From Amphibacillus cookii (GTDB lineage Bacteria; Bacillota; Bacilli; Bacillales; Amphibacillaceae): 64,000 nucleotides of DNA. Where the stretch lies: the NCBI RefSeq assembly GCF_016908375.1, contig NZ_JAFBDS010000002.1, forward strand, positions 186,001 to 250,000. Reading direction: 5' to 3'. Below are positions 17,178 through 26,830 of this stretch, in pieces. Both the position numbers and the translations under genes were made by a program. The notes under the pieces were generated by a model. That model saw only the letters and a list, made by a program, of their open reading frames with translations. It was not told the origin of the DNA and ran no database searches. Each line of letters starts with the position of its first letter. Within the stretch, counting starts at the first letter, position 1.

Positions 17178-18035
17178 ATGTTACGTTCAATGTACTCAGG
17201 TATTGCAGGTATGAAAGGATTTCAAACGCAATTAGACGTGGTTGGTAATAACATTGCTAACGTCAACACCGTAGGCTTTAAAAAAGGGCGTACGACATTT
17301 CAAGATATGATGAGTCAAACCGTCTCAGGCGCTTCGGCACCAACCGATATCCGAGGTGGTATTAACGCACAGCAAGTAGGATTAGGCTCTCAAATTGGCT
17401 CAATTGATAATATTCATACACAAGGTAACCGTCAAACAACAAACCGTACCCTTGATCTGGCACTTGAAGGCGATGGTATGTTTGTGTTTGGAACGGACTT
17501 AGTAGCTGATGGTGATGGAATTGATTTGCAGCAAAGTCAACTGTTATATTCTCGTGCTGGAAACCTTTATTTAGATGATGATGGTTTCATCGTTAACGCA
17601 AATGGGCAATATTTAATTGGTCATGATGAGGATGGCAACCCGTCGCCAATTCAGTTGCCTGAAAACATGGGTAGTTTCAGTATTCAAGGTAATGGTGTTG
17701 TTAACTATATTGACGAGGCAGAGGAAACACAAATAGCTGGACAAATTATGTTGGCTAGTTTCTCAAATCCGGGTGGTTTAGAGAAAGTCGGTTCAAACAT
17801 GTATCGCTCAACGGTTAATGATGGCATGATTACAGATGGTGATGTTGTGCAGTTAATTGAACCAGAATCAGATGGTGCAGCAGCAATTGTTTCCGGTGCG
17901 CTTGAAATGTCAAATGTTGATTTGGCTGAAGAATTTACCGATATGATTGTCGCACAACGTGGATTCCAAGCCAATACACGAATTATTACAACTTCAGATG
18001 AGATTCTGCAAGAATTGGTTAACCTTAAACGATAG
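17178..18035 (+). CDS. flgE: Flagellar hook protein FlgE
   Basis: Hook subunit of the FlgE/F/G family. The N-terminus (MLRSMYSGIAGMKGFQTQLDVVGNN, spaced over residues 1-25) carries the family signature. The C-terminal EMSNVDLAEEFTDMIVAQRGFQANTRIITTSDEIL is typical. 285 residues, a short Bacillus-type hook protein (B. subtilis about 264). ATG 17178 follows AAGGAGG. In older annotations this gene is called flgG. Confidence 0.94.
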   Translation: MLRSMYSGIAGMKGFQTQLDVVGNNIANVNTVGFKKGRTTFQDMMSQTVSGASAPTDIRGGINAQQVGLGSQIGSIDNIHTQGNRQTTNRTLDLALEGDGMFVFGTDLVADGDGIDLQQSQLLYSRAGNLYLDDDGFIVNANGQYLIGHDEDGNPSPIQLPENMGSFSIQGNGVVNYIDEAEETQIAGQIMLASFSNPGGLEKVGSNMYRSTVNDGMITDGDVVQLIEPESDGAAAIVSGALEMSNVDLAEEFTDMIVAQRGFQANTRIITTSDEILQELVNLKR

Positions 18036-18043
18036 ATATAGAT

Positions 18044-18090
18044 AGGAGGAGGGAGCAAGTTCAATAACTTGCTCCTACCATAACATTATG
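18044..18090 (+). promoter_or_regulatory. swrD ribosome binding site with a perfect hairpin as spacer
   Basis: The only good Shine-Dalgarno sequence (AGGAGGA, 18044-18050) is 37 bases from ATG 18088. The bases between form a perfect 10-bp hairpin (GGAGCAAGTT 18052-18061, AACTTGCTCC 18066-18075, loop CAAT), extended by a G-T pair. When folded, only 11 unpaired bases separate ribosome site and start, so the hairpin appears to act as a structural spacer. There is no T-run, so it is not an ordinary terminator. Confidence 0.6.
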
Positions 18091-18306
18091 ATAGAACTAA
18101 CAAACTTTAAAGGTGAGACGTTTACATTAAATGCTTACTACATCGAGCGTATTCAATCTTTTCCAGACACAACCATTACATTAGTGAATGGGAAAAAGTT
18201 GGTCGTTAGAGAGTCTGAAAACGAAGTCAGAGATCTATCTATAAAATTTTATCAAACAGCTGGTATAAACAGCTGGCAAGAAAAAGTGGGTGAACATAGT
18301 GAATAG
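18088..18306 (+). CDS. swrD: SwrD/FlbD family flagellar protein
   Basis: A 72-residue cytosolic protein of the FlbD family. The conserved pattern is clear: MIELTNFKGETFTLNAYYIE, then PDTTITLVNGKKLVV. In B. subtilis SwrD (YlzI) raises flagellar power and is needed for swarming. No alternative start exists upstream, because the first start codon after an in-frame stop at 18043 is ATG 18088. Its ribosome site is displaced by a hairpin. fliL overlaps the end. Confidence 0.9.
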   Translation: MIELTNFKGETFTLNAYYIERIQSFPDTTITLVNGKKLVVRESENEVRDLSIKFYQTAGINSWQEKVGEHSE

Positions 18307-18715
18307 TAAAGTTTTTAAAATTATCTTGGGTGTTTTAGCTATTATCGCCATTTCAGGTATGGCAGCAATCATCTTCATTTTAGTGAATGAAGATGATCCA
18401 GATCGTGAATTAACCATTGATGAACAGATCGAATATTCATACACGACTGAACAAATAAGTGTTGATTTACAAGATGGCCGATTTGTTCAACTTCAATTTA
18501 ACTTGATTACGAACAATAGTGATGCAAGGGATGAAGTCGAAAAACGTCAGTTTCAATTTAACAATATCTTAATTAAAGAATCAGTTAACATGACATCAGA
18601 TGATATTCAAGCAGGTTTATCAGAACTAGAAACGAATTTAAAAAATGAAATGAATGAATTAATGGAAGAAGGGGAAATTACCGACATTTACATTGTGGGT
18701 AAAATTGTACAGTAA
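18299..18715 (+). CDS. fliL: Flagellar basal body-associated protein FliL
   Basis: Single-pass membrane protein that supports stator function around the basal body. There is an N-terminal transmembrane helix (about residues 5-28) followed by an extracytoplasmic domain with the FVQLQFNLITNN segment. About 138 residues (B. subtilis 140). The start is uncertain between GTG 18299, preferred for its distance from GTGGGTG, and GTG 18290; both overlap swrD. Confidence 0.9.
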   Translation: MNSKVFKIILGVLAIIAISGMAAIIFILVNEDDPDRELTIDEQIEYSYTTEQISVDLQDGRFVQLQFNLITNNSDARDEVEKRQFQFNNILIKESVNMTSDDIQAGLSELETNLKNEMNELMEEGEITDIYIVGKIVQ

Positions 18716-18743
18716 TTTAGCTCCTTAATGGGAGGTGAGAGCA

Positions 18744-19745
18744 ATGGCAGAAGAGGTTTTGTCCCAAAATGAAATTGATGCACTATTATCAGCACTGTCT
18801 TCAGGCGAAATGGATGCTAATCAATTGAAGCAAGAAGAACAAGATAAGAAAGTTCGGGTTTATGATTTTAAACGCGCACTTCGTTTTTCGAAAGATCAGA
18901 TTCGTAGTATTTCTAGAATAAACGAAAATTACGCTAGGTTGTTAACAACATATTTTTCAGCACAGTTACGTACATATGTACATATTTCTGTTGCTTCTGT
19001 TGATCAAATTCCTTATGAAGAATTTGTTAGATCTGTACCAACGATGACTGTTTTGAATATATTCAGTATGGCACCGTTGGATGGTCGAATTATTTTTGAA
19101 ATCAATCCAAATATTGCTTATGCGATGTTAGATCGTATTCTTGGTGGGAAAGGAACGAGTCTAAATAAAATTGAGAATTTGACTGAAATTGAGTCAACGA
19201 TTATGACAAATTTATTTGAAAAATCGTTAGATAATTTGCGTGATGCATGGGCATCTGTCGCCGAAATTGATCCAATGTTAGAAGAATTTGAGGTCAATCC
19301 TCAATTCTTACAGTTGGTTTCTCCAAATGAAACAGTAGTCGTGGTTTCATTAAATACAACGATAGGGGAAAGTAGTGGGATGATCAATATATGTATTCCA
19401 CATGTGGTGCTAGAACCAATTATGCCTCGTTTGTCTGTCCATTATTGGATGCAGACAGAAACACAAAAAGACAGAAAACCTGAAGAATATGAAAACTTGA
19501 CCAAGAATATTGAAGCGACTGATATAGATTTACAAGTTATACTCGGTCAAACCAACATTTCCGTCCATGATTTATTAGCATTACAGACTGGAGATGTATT
19601 ACATTTAAATCAATCGATTGATGAACCATTAGTTATGCAATCTGATCAAGAATCACTCTATTATGTTCAACCTGGACATAAACGAAATAAGGTTGCTGTA
19701 CAAATATTAGAAGAAATTAAAGGGGGGTCCCCAGATGATGAATGA
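18744..19745 (+). CDS. fliM: Flagellar motor switch protein FliM
   Basis: Switch protein that binds phosphorylated CheY. The N-terminal CheY-binding peptide is LSQNEIDALLSAL, the middle domain is CheC-like (FSMAPLDGRIIFEI), and the C-terminus is a SPOA domain. 333 residues (B. subtilis 332). ATG 18744 follows GGGAGGTGA. Its end overlaps fliY by 11 bases. Confidence 0.97.
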   Translation: MAEEVLSQNEIDALLSALSSGEMDANQLKQEEQDKKVRVYDFKRALRFSKDQIRSISRINENYARLLTTYFSAQLRTYVHISVASVDQIPYEEFVRSVPTMTVLNIFSMAPLDGRIIFEINPNIAYAMLDRILGGKGTSLNKIENLTEIESTIMTNLFEKSLDNLRDAWASVAEIDPMLEEFEVNPQFLQLVSPNETVVVVSLNTTIGESSGMINICIPHVVLEPIMPRLSVHYWMQTETQKDRKPEEYENLTKNIEATDIDLQVILGQTNISVHDLLALQTGDVLHLNQSIDEPLVMQSDQESLYYVQPGHKRNKVAVQILEEIKGGSPDDE

Positions 19746-20889
19746 TGGTATGCTTTCTCAAGATGAGATTGATGCATTGTTAAATACGGATGAAGAAGGT
19801 CAAGACGAAGTTGTGGAAAATGGTAATGATCAAGATGACGACATTACCACAATCATGTCGGATCTAGAACGAGATGCTTTAGGGGAAATCGGTAATATTT
19901 CTTTTGGTAGTTCTGCTACGACGTTATCAACTTTGCTTAACCAAAAGGTTGATATTACAACACCAACCATTTCAGTTATTCGCCGCAATGAATTAGAGGA
20001 TGAATTTCCACATCCACATGTAGGGGTTGAAGTTGAATATACAGAAGGCTTTGAAGGTGTTAATTTATTTGTGATTAAATCAAATGATGCTGCAATTATT
20101 GCAGACTTAATGCTTGGTGGTGATGGCCAAACAGAAGCTACCGAATTAAGTGATATCCACATGAGTGCTGTTCAAGAAGCGATGAATCAAATGATGGGTA
20201 CGGCTGCCACAAGCATGTCAACTGTATTTTCCAAAAGAGTTGATATCTCTCCACCATCTACTATGATGATTGATGTTAAAGATGAATCAAGTGAGCAACA
20301 CATTCCAGGGGATGACATCTTAATTCAAGTTGCTTTTCAACTAAAAATTGGTGAACTGATTGATTCGAAAATTATGCAACTCCTTCCTACGCATTTTGCT
20401 AAAGAAATGGTGGACGGTCTATTGAATGCACCAACTGAAAAAACGAACAAACAAGAATCGAAAAAAGTGGAGAAATCAACGACAGCAACGCCCAATCAAG
20501 AATCAAGTCAAAATATGGAGAGAGTTAGTCGTGAACCTCGTAATATCGGGGAGCCATCACAATCTGGAGCTGATGTACAAAATGCTTCATTTTCGACTTT
20601 TGAAGAGGTGAATTTGCCTGAAACAGAAAAACGCAACTTAGATATGTTATTAGATATACCGTTGCAAGTAACTGTTGAACTCGGAAGAACAAAGCGTGCG
20701 GTTAAAGATATTTTAGAGTTATCATCAGGATCGATCCTAGAGTTGGATAAACTAGCTGGTGAACCTGTTGATATTCATGTTAATAACAAGCTAATTGCAC
20801 AAGGTGAAGTTGTTGTTATCGATGAAAATTTTGGGGTGCGAGTCACTGACATTGTTAGTCAATCGGATCGATTGAAAAAGTTAAAGTAA
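19735..20889 (+). CDS. fliY: Flagellar motor switch phosphatase FliY
   Basis: Bacillus-type switch component that joins a CheC-like CheY-P phosphatase domain to a FliN-like SPOA domain. The N-terminal peptide MLSQDEIDALLN resembles that of FliM. Two phosphatase signatures are present (ERDALGEIGNISFG and SAVQEAMNQMMGTA), and an acidic/glutamine-rich linker (about 225-285) precedes the C-terminal SPOA domain (LLDIPLQVTVELGRTK). 384 residues (B. subtilis 378). The start is ATG 19735 or 19738. Confidence 0.96.
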   Translation: MMNDGMLSQDEIDALLNTDEEGQDEVVENGNDQDDDITTIMSDLERDALGEIGNISFGSSATTLSTLLNQKVDITTPTISVIRRNELEDEFPHPHVGVEVEYTEGFEGVNLFVIKSNDAAIIADLMLGGDGQTEATELSDIHMSAVQEAMNQMMGTAATSMSTVFSKRVDISPPSTMMIDVKDESSEQHIPGDDILIQVAFQLKIGELIDSKIMQLLPTHFAKEMVDGLLNAPTEKTNKQESKKVEKSTTATPNQESSQNMERVSREPRNIGEPSQSGADVQNASFSTFEEVNLPETEKRNLDMLLDIPLQVTVELGRTKRAVKDILELSSGSILELDKLAGEPVDIHVNNKLIAQGEVVVIDENFGVRVTDIVSQSDRLKKLK

Positions 20890-20908
20890 AAGTTAAGGAG
20901 GAAATAGG

Positions 20909-21271
20909 ATGGCATACTCAGTATTAATTGTTGATGATGCAGCGTTTATGAGAATGATGATCAAAGATATATTAACGAAGAATGGTTTTAACGTGGTGGG
21001 GGAAGCCCAAGACGGTCAGCAAGCCGTTGAAAAATTCGCAGAGTTGAAACCAGATCTTGTTACCTTAGACATTACGATGCCAGAAAAGGATGGGATAGCA
21101 GCTCTTAAGGAAATGAAAGAAATTGAGCCAAACGCAACGATCATTATGTGTTCAGCCATGGGGCAACAAGCAATGGTTATTGATGCCATTCAAGCAGGCG
21201 CAAAAGATTTTGTTGTAAAGCCGTTTCAAGCTGAACGTGTTATTGAGGCGATTAATAAAGCATTGGACTGA
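20909..21271 (+). CDS. cheY: Chemotaxis response regulator CheY
   Basis: Single-domain receiver that switches motor direction. Acidic pair D9/D10, phosphoacceptor D54 (VTLDITMP), and lysine in VVKPFQAE near residue 104. 120 residues with no output domain. ATG 20909 follows AAGGAGG. It lies among switch and export genes, as in B. subtilis. Confidence 0.97.
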   Translation: MAYSVLIVDDAAFMRMMIKDILTKNGFNVVGEAQDGQQAVEKFAELKPDLVTLDITMPEKDGIAALKEMKEIEPNATIIMCSAMGQQAMVIDAIQAGAKDFVVKPFQAERVIEAINKALD

Positions 21272-21275
21272 TTGA

Positions 21276-21944
21276 ATGAAAAAGATTGTTATACTAACCC
21301 TATTGCTTTTTCTAATGACACATATAGAACCGACTCTAGCTAATGCAGATAATGATTCGGTATCAGATTTTTTTAACCAAGATCAACTTGAGTCGCCCGA
21401 AACAGATGTGCCCGAACAACCTGTTGTTGAGCAAGATGATGAAGATCTCTCACCACAATTGACGAACCAACAAACCAATTTAGCGGTGTTAATCTTTCAA
21501 ATCATTATTTCGCTTGCTTTAATTATTGGATTGATCTACGGGTTGTTGAAATTCTTTAATCGCTCAGGTCGTTTTAGTAAACAAGGTGAGAATTTGGAAA
21601 GTTTGGGTGGACTTTCTTTAGGGGCTAGCAAATCTGTACAGCTAATTAAAATTGGGACGAAAGTGTATTTAGTAGGTGTAGGAGACGATGTCTCATTATT
21701 GACAGAGATAACTGATGAAGAAGTTAGACAACAATTAATTGAACAGAAGTATACTGATCGATCGACACAGATTCCTTTTTTAAATCAATTGAAGTTAAAA
21801 TCGTTACAGAAAAGTAGAAATCAACAAGATAATGATGAAAGTTCAAGTGAAGATAAAGCTTTTGCTTCATTGTTTAAGGGAGAACTTGATGCTATGAAGA
21901 AAAAAAGAGCAGAAATTAGAGCGAACGATAAGGAAGAAGAATAA
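21276..21944 (+). CDS. fliZ: Flagellar biosynthesis protein FliZ/FliO
   Basis: FliO-family assembly factor for the export gate. A cleavable-type signal peptide (about residues 1-23), an acidic periplasmic-side stretch, a transmembrane helix (about 70-90) and a cytosolic domain containing LGGLSLGASKSVQLIKIG. 222 residues (B. subtilis FliZ 219). It begins only five bases after cheY. Confidence 0.9.
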   Translation: MKKIVILTLLLFLMTHIEPTLANADNDSVSDFFNQDQLESPETDVPEQPVVEQDDEDLSPQLTNQQTNLAVLIFQIIISLALIIGLIYGLLKFFNRSGRFSKQGENLESLGGLSLGASKSVQLIKIGTKVYLVGVGDDVSLLTEITDEEVRQQLIEQKYTDRSTQIPFLNQLKLKSLQKSRNQQDNDESSSEDKAFASLFKGELDAMKKKRAEIRANDKEEE

Positions 21945-21946
21945 TT

Positions 21947-22615
21947 ATGAATGAATTTATTGATATCTTTTCTGGAACAGATCCTGAAGCTGTATCAACT
22001 TCAGTTCAATTACTTTTACTGTTAACGATTTTCTCACTTGCTCCAAGTATTCTAATATTAATGACAAGTTTCACCCGAATTATTATTGTGTTATCTTTTA
22101 CAAGAACATCATTAGCGACGCAACAAATGCCACCTAACCAAGTTTTGGTTGGAATTGCACTGTTTCTGACTTTTTTTATCATGGCACCAACATTTCAAGA
22201 AATTAATCAGCAAGCCTTGTCACCATTAATGAATGAAGAAATTAGTTTAGAAGAAGCCTATGATCAAGCGAGTGCACCCATTAAAAGCTTTATGGCAGAC
22301 CATACGCGACAAAGGGATCTTGCCTTATTTTTAGATTATACTGACACAGAAGATATTGAATCGATTGACGATATTCCGTTAACTGTCCTTGTTCCTGCTT
22401 TTGCTATTAGTGAATTGAAGACAGCATTTACGATGGGGTTTTTAATTTTCATACCTTTTCTCGTGATCGATATGACAGTGGCTAGTATTTTGATGTCAAT
22501 GGGGATGATGATGCTACCACCTGTTATGATATCATTACCGTTTAAAGTATTACTATTTGTTATGGTAGATGGTTGGTATCTGATAACGGAATCATTATTA
22601 TCAGGATTTAATTAG
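21947..22615 (+). CDS. fliP: Flagellar export gate protein FliP
   Basis: Polytopic inner-membrane export gate subunit. Four membrane segments are visible. Conserved blocks include ILILMTSFTRIIIVLSF, MPPNQVLVGIALFLTFF and the closing MMMLPPVMISLPFKVLLF. 222 residues (B. subtilis 221). Confidence 0.97.
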   Translation: MNEFIDIFSGTDPEAVSTSVQLLLLLTIFSLAPSILILMTSFTRIIIVLSFTRTSLATQQMPPNQVLVGIALFLTFFIMAPTFQEINQQALSPLMNEEISLEEAYDQASAPIKSFMADHTRQRDLALFLDYTDTEDIESIDDIPLTVLVPAFAISELKTAFTMGFLIFIPFLVIDMTVASILMSMGMMMLPPVMISLPFKVLLFVMVDGWYLITESLLSGFN

Positions 22616-22631
22616 TGAGAAGGAGAATGTA

Positions 22632-22904
22632 ATGATGAGTGGAGAAATAGTTATAACACTTGCTGAGCGTGGCATACTTACTGTTTTAATGGTAGCAGGC
22701 CCCCTATTAATTTTAGCATTGAGTGTAGGTTTACTTGTTAGTATCTTTCAAGCGACTACTCAAATCCAAGAACAAACATTGGCATTTATTCCTAAAATTG
22801 TTGCTGTATTATTAGGTCTCGTTTTCTTTGGACCGTGGATGCTTACGAGAGTGATAGAGTTTACCGCAAGTATACTACAGAATCTCAATCAATATGTAGG
22901 TTAA
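22632..22904 (+). CDS. fliQ: Flagellar export gate protein FliQ
   Basis: Two-helix membrane protein of the export gate, 90 residues at most, with the conserved SIFQATTQIQEQTLAFIPKI. Starts at ATG 22632 or 22635 after GAGAAGGAGA. fliR follows with essentially no gap. Confidence 0.95.
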   Translation: MMSGEIVITLAERGILTVLMVAGPLLILALSVGLLVSIFQATTQIQEQTLAFIPKIVAVLLGLVFFGPWMLTRVIEFTASILQNLNQYVG

Positions 22905-22907
22905 GTG

Positions 22908-23687
22908 ATGCTAACATTAATAGATCTTAATCTCTTACCTGCTTTTCTACTCATCTTGGCTCGAATCGTTGCGTTTATTGCTACAGTTCCGATTTTTTCT
23001 TATCGAAATATCCCCAATCCATTTAAAATCGGTATAGCTATTTTTATAAGTTGGATTTTATTGTTTACGATTGATATTCCAGATATTTCACTTGATTTAA
23101 CTTTTTTACTGCTTGTTTTTAAAGAAGCTTTTATTGGAATCATTTTGGGGATGGTCGCTTATGTAATTTTGACTGTTGTTCAAATCGCAGGCGGATTTAT
23201 TGATTTCCAAATGGGATTTGCTATTGCTAATATTATTGATCCTCAAACAGGGGCACAAAGCCCAGTGATTGGCCAATATTTCTATACGTTTGCTATATTG
23301 TTTTTACTGGCTGTAGATGGTCATCATTTACTTATTAATGGCGCTTTTTATAGCTTTGAACTAATAGCAATTGATCAGTTGATCAACATAGGATCAGAAA
23401 GCTATATACTAGCTGTGTTAACGATGTTTAACCAAATGTTTTTAATTGCTTTCCAGATGGCGATTCCGATTGTTGGCTGCTTATTTTTAGTAGATGTAGC
23501 CTTAGGAATTATTGCACGAACTGTTCCTCAACTGAATGTATTTGTTGTTGGTATTCCATTAAAGATTACGGTTTCGTTATTTGTGATTAGTATGTTTATT
23601 GTTCTGTATATGGGACTTGTTAGAAGTCTTTTTGGTTACATTATTGAAATGATGCATGTATTTATGCAAGTGCTAGGAGGGGTGTAG
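22908..23687 (+). CDS. fliR: Flagellar export gate protein FliR
   Basis: Polytopic export gate subunit with about six membrane segments, 259 residues. Conserved blocks include GGFIDFQMGFAIANIIDPQTG and GIIARTVPQLNVFVVGIPLK. ATG 22908 (or GTG 22905) comes right after the fliQ stop with no separate ribosome site, so translation is probably coupled. Confidence 0.95.
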   Translation: MLTLIDLNLLPAFLLILARIVAFIATVPIFSYRNIPNPFKIGIAIFISWILLFTIDIPDISLDLTFLLLVFKEAFIGIILGMVAYVILTVVQIAGGFIDFQMGFAIANIIDPQTGAQSPVIGQYFYTFAILFLLAVDGHHLLINGAFYSFELIAIDQLINIGSESYILAVLTMFNQMFLIAFQMAIPIVGCLFLVDVALGIIARTVPQLNVFVVGIPLKITVSLFVISMFIVLYMGLVRSLFGYIIEMMHVFMQVLGGV

Positions 23688-23689
23688 TG

Positions 23690-24772
23690 ATGCAAAGATT
23701 GGCTTTAGATTTGCAGTTTTTTTCAGGAGAAAAAACCGAGAAGGCTACACCTAAGAAACGTCAAGATACAAGGAAAAAAGGACAAGTAAGCAAAAGTCAA
23801 GATGTAAACACTGCTGTTCTACTCTTTTTTATGTTTATCGTTTTTATCATTATTGGTCCTTTTTGGAAGGAGCGTTTCACAAGCCTGTATCAGCAAATCT
23901 TTACTGAATACATGCTCTGGGAGTTAAGTCCTGATCATTTGCGCATCATATTTATTGATGTTCTCACCTATATTGGATTTGCGATTGCACCAGTTATGGG
24001 TATTGCTATTATAGCTGGATTCGCTTCAAATTTAATGCAGATTGGTTTTTTATTTACGACAGAACCATTGCAAATGAAGTTGGATAAAATAAATCCAATC
24101 TCAGGAGCAAAAAAGATTTTTTCAATTCGTGCAATAGTTGAATTGATTAAATCAATTCTAAAAATTACTGTGGTTGCAACCGTCACGTTCTCAATATTAT
24201 GGATGAATAAAGATGAGATGATGATGTTGGCCCATGGAAACCTTGATGGAGCGTTATCTTTTTTTGGTTCTACAGTAACATTAATGGGAATTTCAGCATC
24301 GCTAGCTTTACTTGTCCTATCGATTATTGATTATATGTATCAACGTTTTGATTACGAAAAGAATATTCGAATGTCGAAACAAGATATTAAGGATGAACAT
24401 AAGAATATTGAAGGGGATCCTTTGATTAAATCTAAAATCAAAGAACGCCAGCGTCAGATGGCAATGCGTCGTATGATGAGTGAAATCCCAAACGCTGATG
24501 TAGTCATTACGAATCCTACTCACTATGCGGTAGCGATTAAATATGATGAATCAAAAGCAGATGCCCCTTATGTTGTTGCTAAAGGCGTCGATTATGTAGC
24601 ATTTAAAATTCGCGATATAGCCAAAAATAATAAAGTAGCAATTGTAGAAAATCGTCCTTTAGCAAGAGCATTATATGCCGAAGTTGAGATTGGCCAAGCT
24701 ATTAATGAATCGTTTTATCAAGCTGTAGCTGAAGTTTTGGCTTATGTCTATCAAATTGAACAAAAAGCTTAA
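23690..24772 (+). CDS. flhB: Flagellar export switch protein FlhB
   Basis: Membrane export protein whose cytosolic domain self-cleaves to change substrate specificity. Four membrane helices, the N-terminal EKTEKATPKKRQDTRKKGQV, and the cleavage motif N275-P276-T277-H278. 360 residues, as in B. subtilis. ATG 23690 follows AGGAGGGG; the GTG at 23687 overlaps the fliR stop. Confidence 0.96.
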   Translation: MQRLALDLQFFSGEKTEKATPKKRQDTRKKGQVSKSQDVNTAVLLFFMFIVFIIIGPFWKERFTSLYQQIFTEYMLWELSPDHLRIIFIDVLTYIGFAIAPVMGIAIIAGFASNLMQIGFLFTTEPLQMKLDKINPISGAKKIFSIRAIVELIKSILKITVVATVTFSILWMNKDEMMMLAHGNLDGALSFFGSTVTLMGISASLALLVLSIIDYMYQRFDYEKNIRMSKQDIKDEHKNIEGDPLIKSKIKERQRQMAMRRMMSEIPNADVVITNPTHYAVAIKYDESKADAPYVVAKGVDYVAFKIRDIAKNNKVAIVENRPLARALYAEVEIGQAINESFYQAVAEVLAYVYQIEQKA

Positions 24773-24796
24773 CACAGCTTGTAAGGAGAGGGAATA

Positions 24797-26830
24797 ATGA
24801 AGGCAAAAGATCTATCCGTACTTTTATTTGTAATTACAATTATTATTATGCTAATCATCCCATTACCTGGATGGTTATTAAGTATTTTAATATTGACAAA
24901 TATATCATTGGCTTTAATCGTTATTTTAGTGGCCATGAATACAACAGAACCACTGCAATTTTCGATTTTACCTTCGTTATTACTACTTTTAACATTGTTT
25001 CGATTGGGTTTAAATGTTTCTACTACGCGTTCCATACTAGGTGAAGCAGATGCTGGGAATGTAGTGGATACATTTGGGACTTTCGTTATTGGTGATAGTC
25101 CACTGGTAGGTTTCGTTGTATTTGCAATTTTAATTATTATCCAATTTCTTGTTATAACAAAAGGTAGTGAGCGTGTATCTGAGGTAGGTGCCCGATTTAC
25201 GTTAGATGCGATGCCTGGTAAGCAAATGAGTATTGATGCTGATTTAAATGCAGGATTAATAAATGAACAACAGGCTAAAGAACGCCGACAAAAAATTGAG
25301 CGAGAAGCCGATTTTTATGGAGCGATGGATGGAGCAAGTAAGTTTGTAAAAGGGGATGCAATTGCTGGTATTGTCATTGTACTTATAAATATCATTTTTG
25401 GTCTTGTCATCGGTATGATTCAATTAGGAATGAGCTTTGAAGAAGCCATATCTACCTACATGCAATTGACAGTTGGGGATGGATTGGTAAGTCAAATTCC
25501 AGCGCTGTTGATTTCAACTGCTACAGGTATCATTGTGACACGTGCTGCATCAGAAGGTAATTTAAGCAGTGATGTGACGGGACAATTACTTCAGTATCCA
25601 AAGTTACTTTACATTGCTGGAGGTACGATATTCCTGTTCGGTTTAACACCAATTAATTTCTGGCTAACGACAGCAATAGCTGCAATATTGATTTTTGGAG
25701 GTTTGTTGTTAGAGCGTCCTGCTAAAGATATTGAAGTTGATCACGCTTTAGAAGAGGAAGAAGAATCAAGTAGCCAGATGAAGTCACAAGAAAATGTAGT
25801 TGATTTAATTAGTATGGATCCGATTGAATTTGAATTTGGTTATGCTTTAATCCCACTTGTTGATGCAAGCCAAGGTGGCGACCTTATGGATCGAATCGTT
25901 ATGATTAGGAGACAATTAGCCATTGAGTTTGGAATTGTCATTCCTGTTGTACGAATTCGTGATAATATTCAATTGCCGCCAAATGCTTATCAACTTAAAA
26001 TAAAGGGTAATGAAGTAGCACAAGGTGAATTAATGTTGGACCATTATTTAGCGATGACCCCTGGAATAGATGATGATGATCTTGACGGGATAGAGACAAA
26101 GGAACCCGCTTTTGGCCTACCAGCAAAGTGGATTACAGAAGAAGTGAAAGATGATGCTGAACTGGCAGGTTATACAGTTGTTGACCCTCCTTCTGTCGTT
26201 TCTACACATATAACAGAAGTTATTAAAAAACATGCACATTTACTATTAGGGCGTCAGGAGACTAAGCAATTAATTGATCATTTAAAAGAATCTTATCCAA
26301 TCTTAGTCGAAGAGGTTACACCAGAACCATTAAACGTTGGAGATGTTCAAAAGGTACTTGCTAAGTTATTACGCGAACAAGTATCTGTCAGAAATTTACC
26401 TGTGATTTTTGAGACATTAGCCGATTTCGGAAAAATGACAAATGATCCTGAATTACTTGGTGAATATGCAAGGCAAGCATTAGCATCACAGATCACAAAG
26501 CAGTATACGGAAGGCTCTAAATCATTACGAGTCATTACCGTGGCCGGAGAAGTAGAGCAAATGATTGCTGATCATGTTCAACAAACAGAGCATGGAAATT
26601 ATTTGGCATTAGATCCGGATTCGCAACAGCGAATTATTCGTTCGGTAACAGAGAAAGTCGAACAGGTATCCTTACAAGAAGAGATCCCGATCATTTTATG
26701 TTCGCCAACCATCAGAATGTATATGAAGCAATTGCTAGATCGTTTCTTTCCGCATGTGGTGGTGTTGTCTTATAACGAGTTAGAACCAAATCTAGATGTT
26801 CAAAGTGTTGGGGTGGTGAACGCCGGATGA
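24797..26830 (+). CDS. flhA: Flagellar export protein FlhA
   Basis: Large export gate subunit. Eight N-terminal membrane helices surround the conserved cytosolic loop (GSERVSEVGARFTLDAMPGKQMSIDADLNAG region). A large C-terminal cytosolic domain forms the nonameric ring. 677 residues, equal to B. subtilis. Its end overlaps flhF by four bases (ATGA). Confidence 0.97.
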   Translation: MKAKDLSVLLFVITIIIMLIIPLPGWLLSILILTNISLALIVILVAMNTTEPLQFSILPSLLLLLTLFRLGLNVSTTRSILGEADAGNVVDTFGTFVIGDSPLVGFVVFAILIIIQFLVITKGSERVSEVGARFTLDAMPGKQMSIDADLNAGLINEQQAKERRQKIEREADFYGAMDGASKFVKGDAIAGIVIVLINIIFGLVIGMIQLGMSFEEAISTYMQLTVGDGLVSQIPALLISTATGIIVTRAASEGNLSSDVTGQLLQYPKLLYIAGGTIFLFGLTPINFWLTTAIAAILIFGGLLLERPAKDIEVDHALEEEEESSSQMKSQENVVDLISMDPIEFEFGYALIPLVDASQGGDLMDRIVMIRRQLAIEFGIVIPVVRIRDNIQLPPNAYQLKIKGNEVAQGELMLDHYLAMTPGIDDDDLDGIETKEPAFGLPAKWITEEVKDDAELAGYTVVDPPSVVSTHITEVIKKHAHLLLGRQETKQLIDHLKESYPILVEEVTPEPLNVGDVQKVLAKLLREQVSVRNLPVIFETLADFGKMTNDPELLGEYARQALASQITKQYTEGSKSLRVITVAGEVEQMIADHVQQTEHGNYLALDPDSQQRIIRSVTEKVEQVSLQEEIPIILCSPTIRMYMKQLLDRFFPHVVVLSYNELEPNLDVQSVGVVNAG

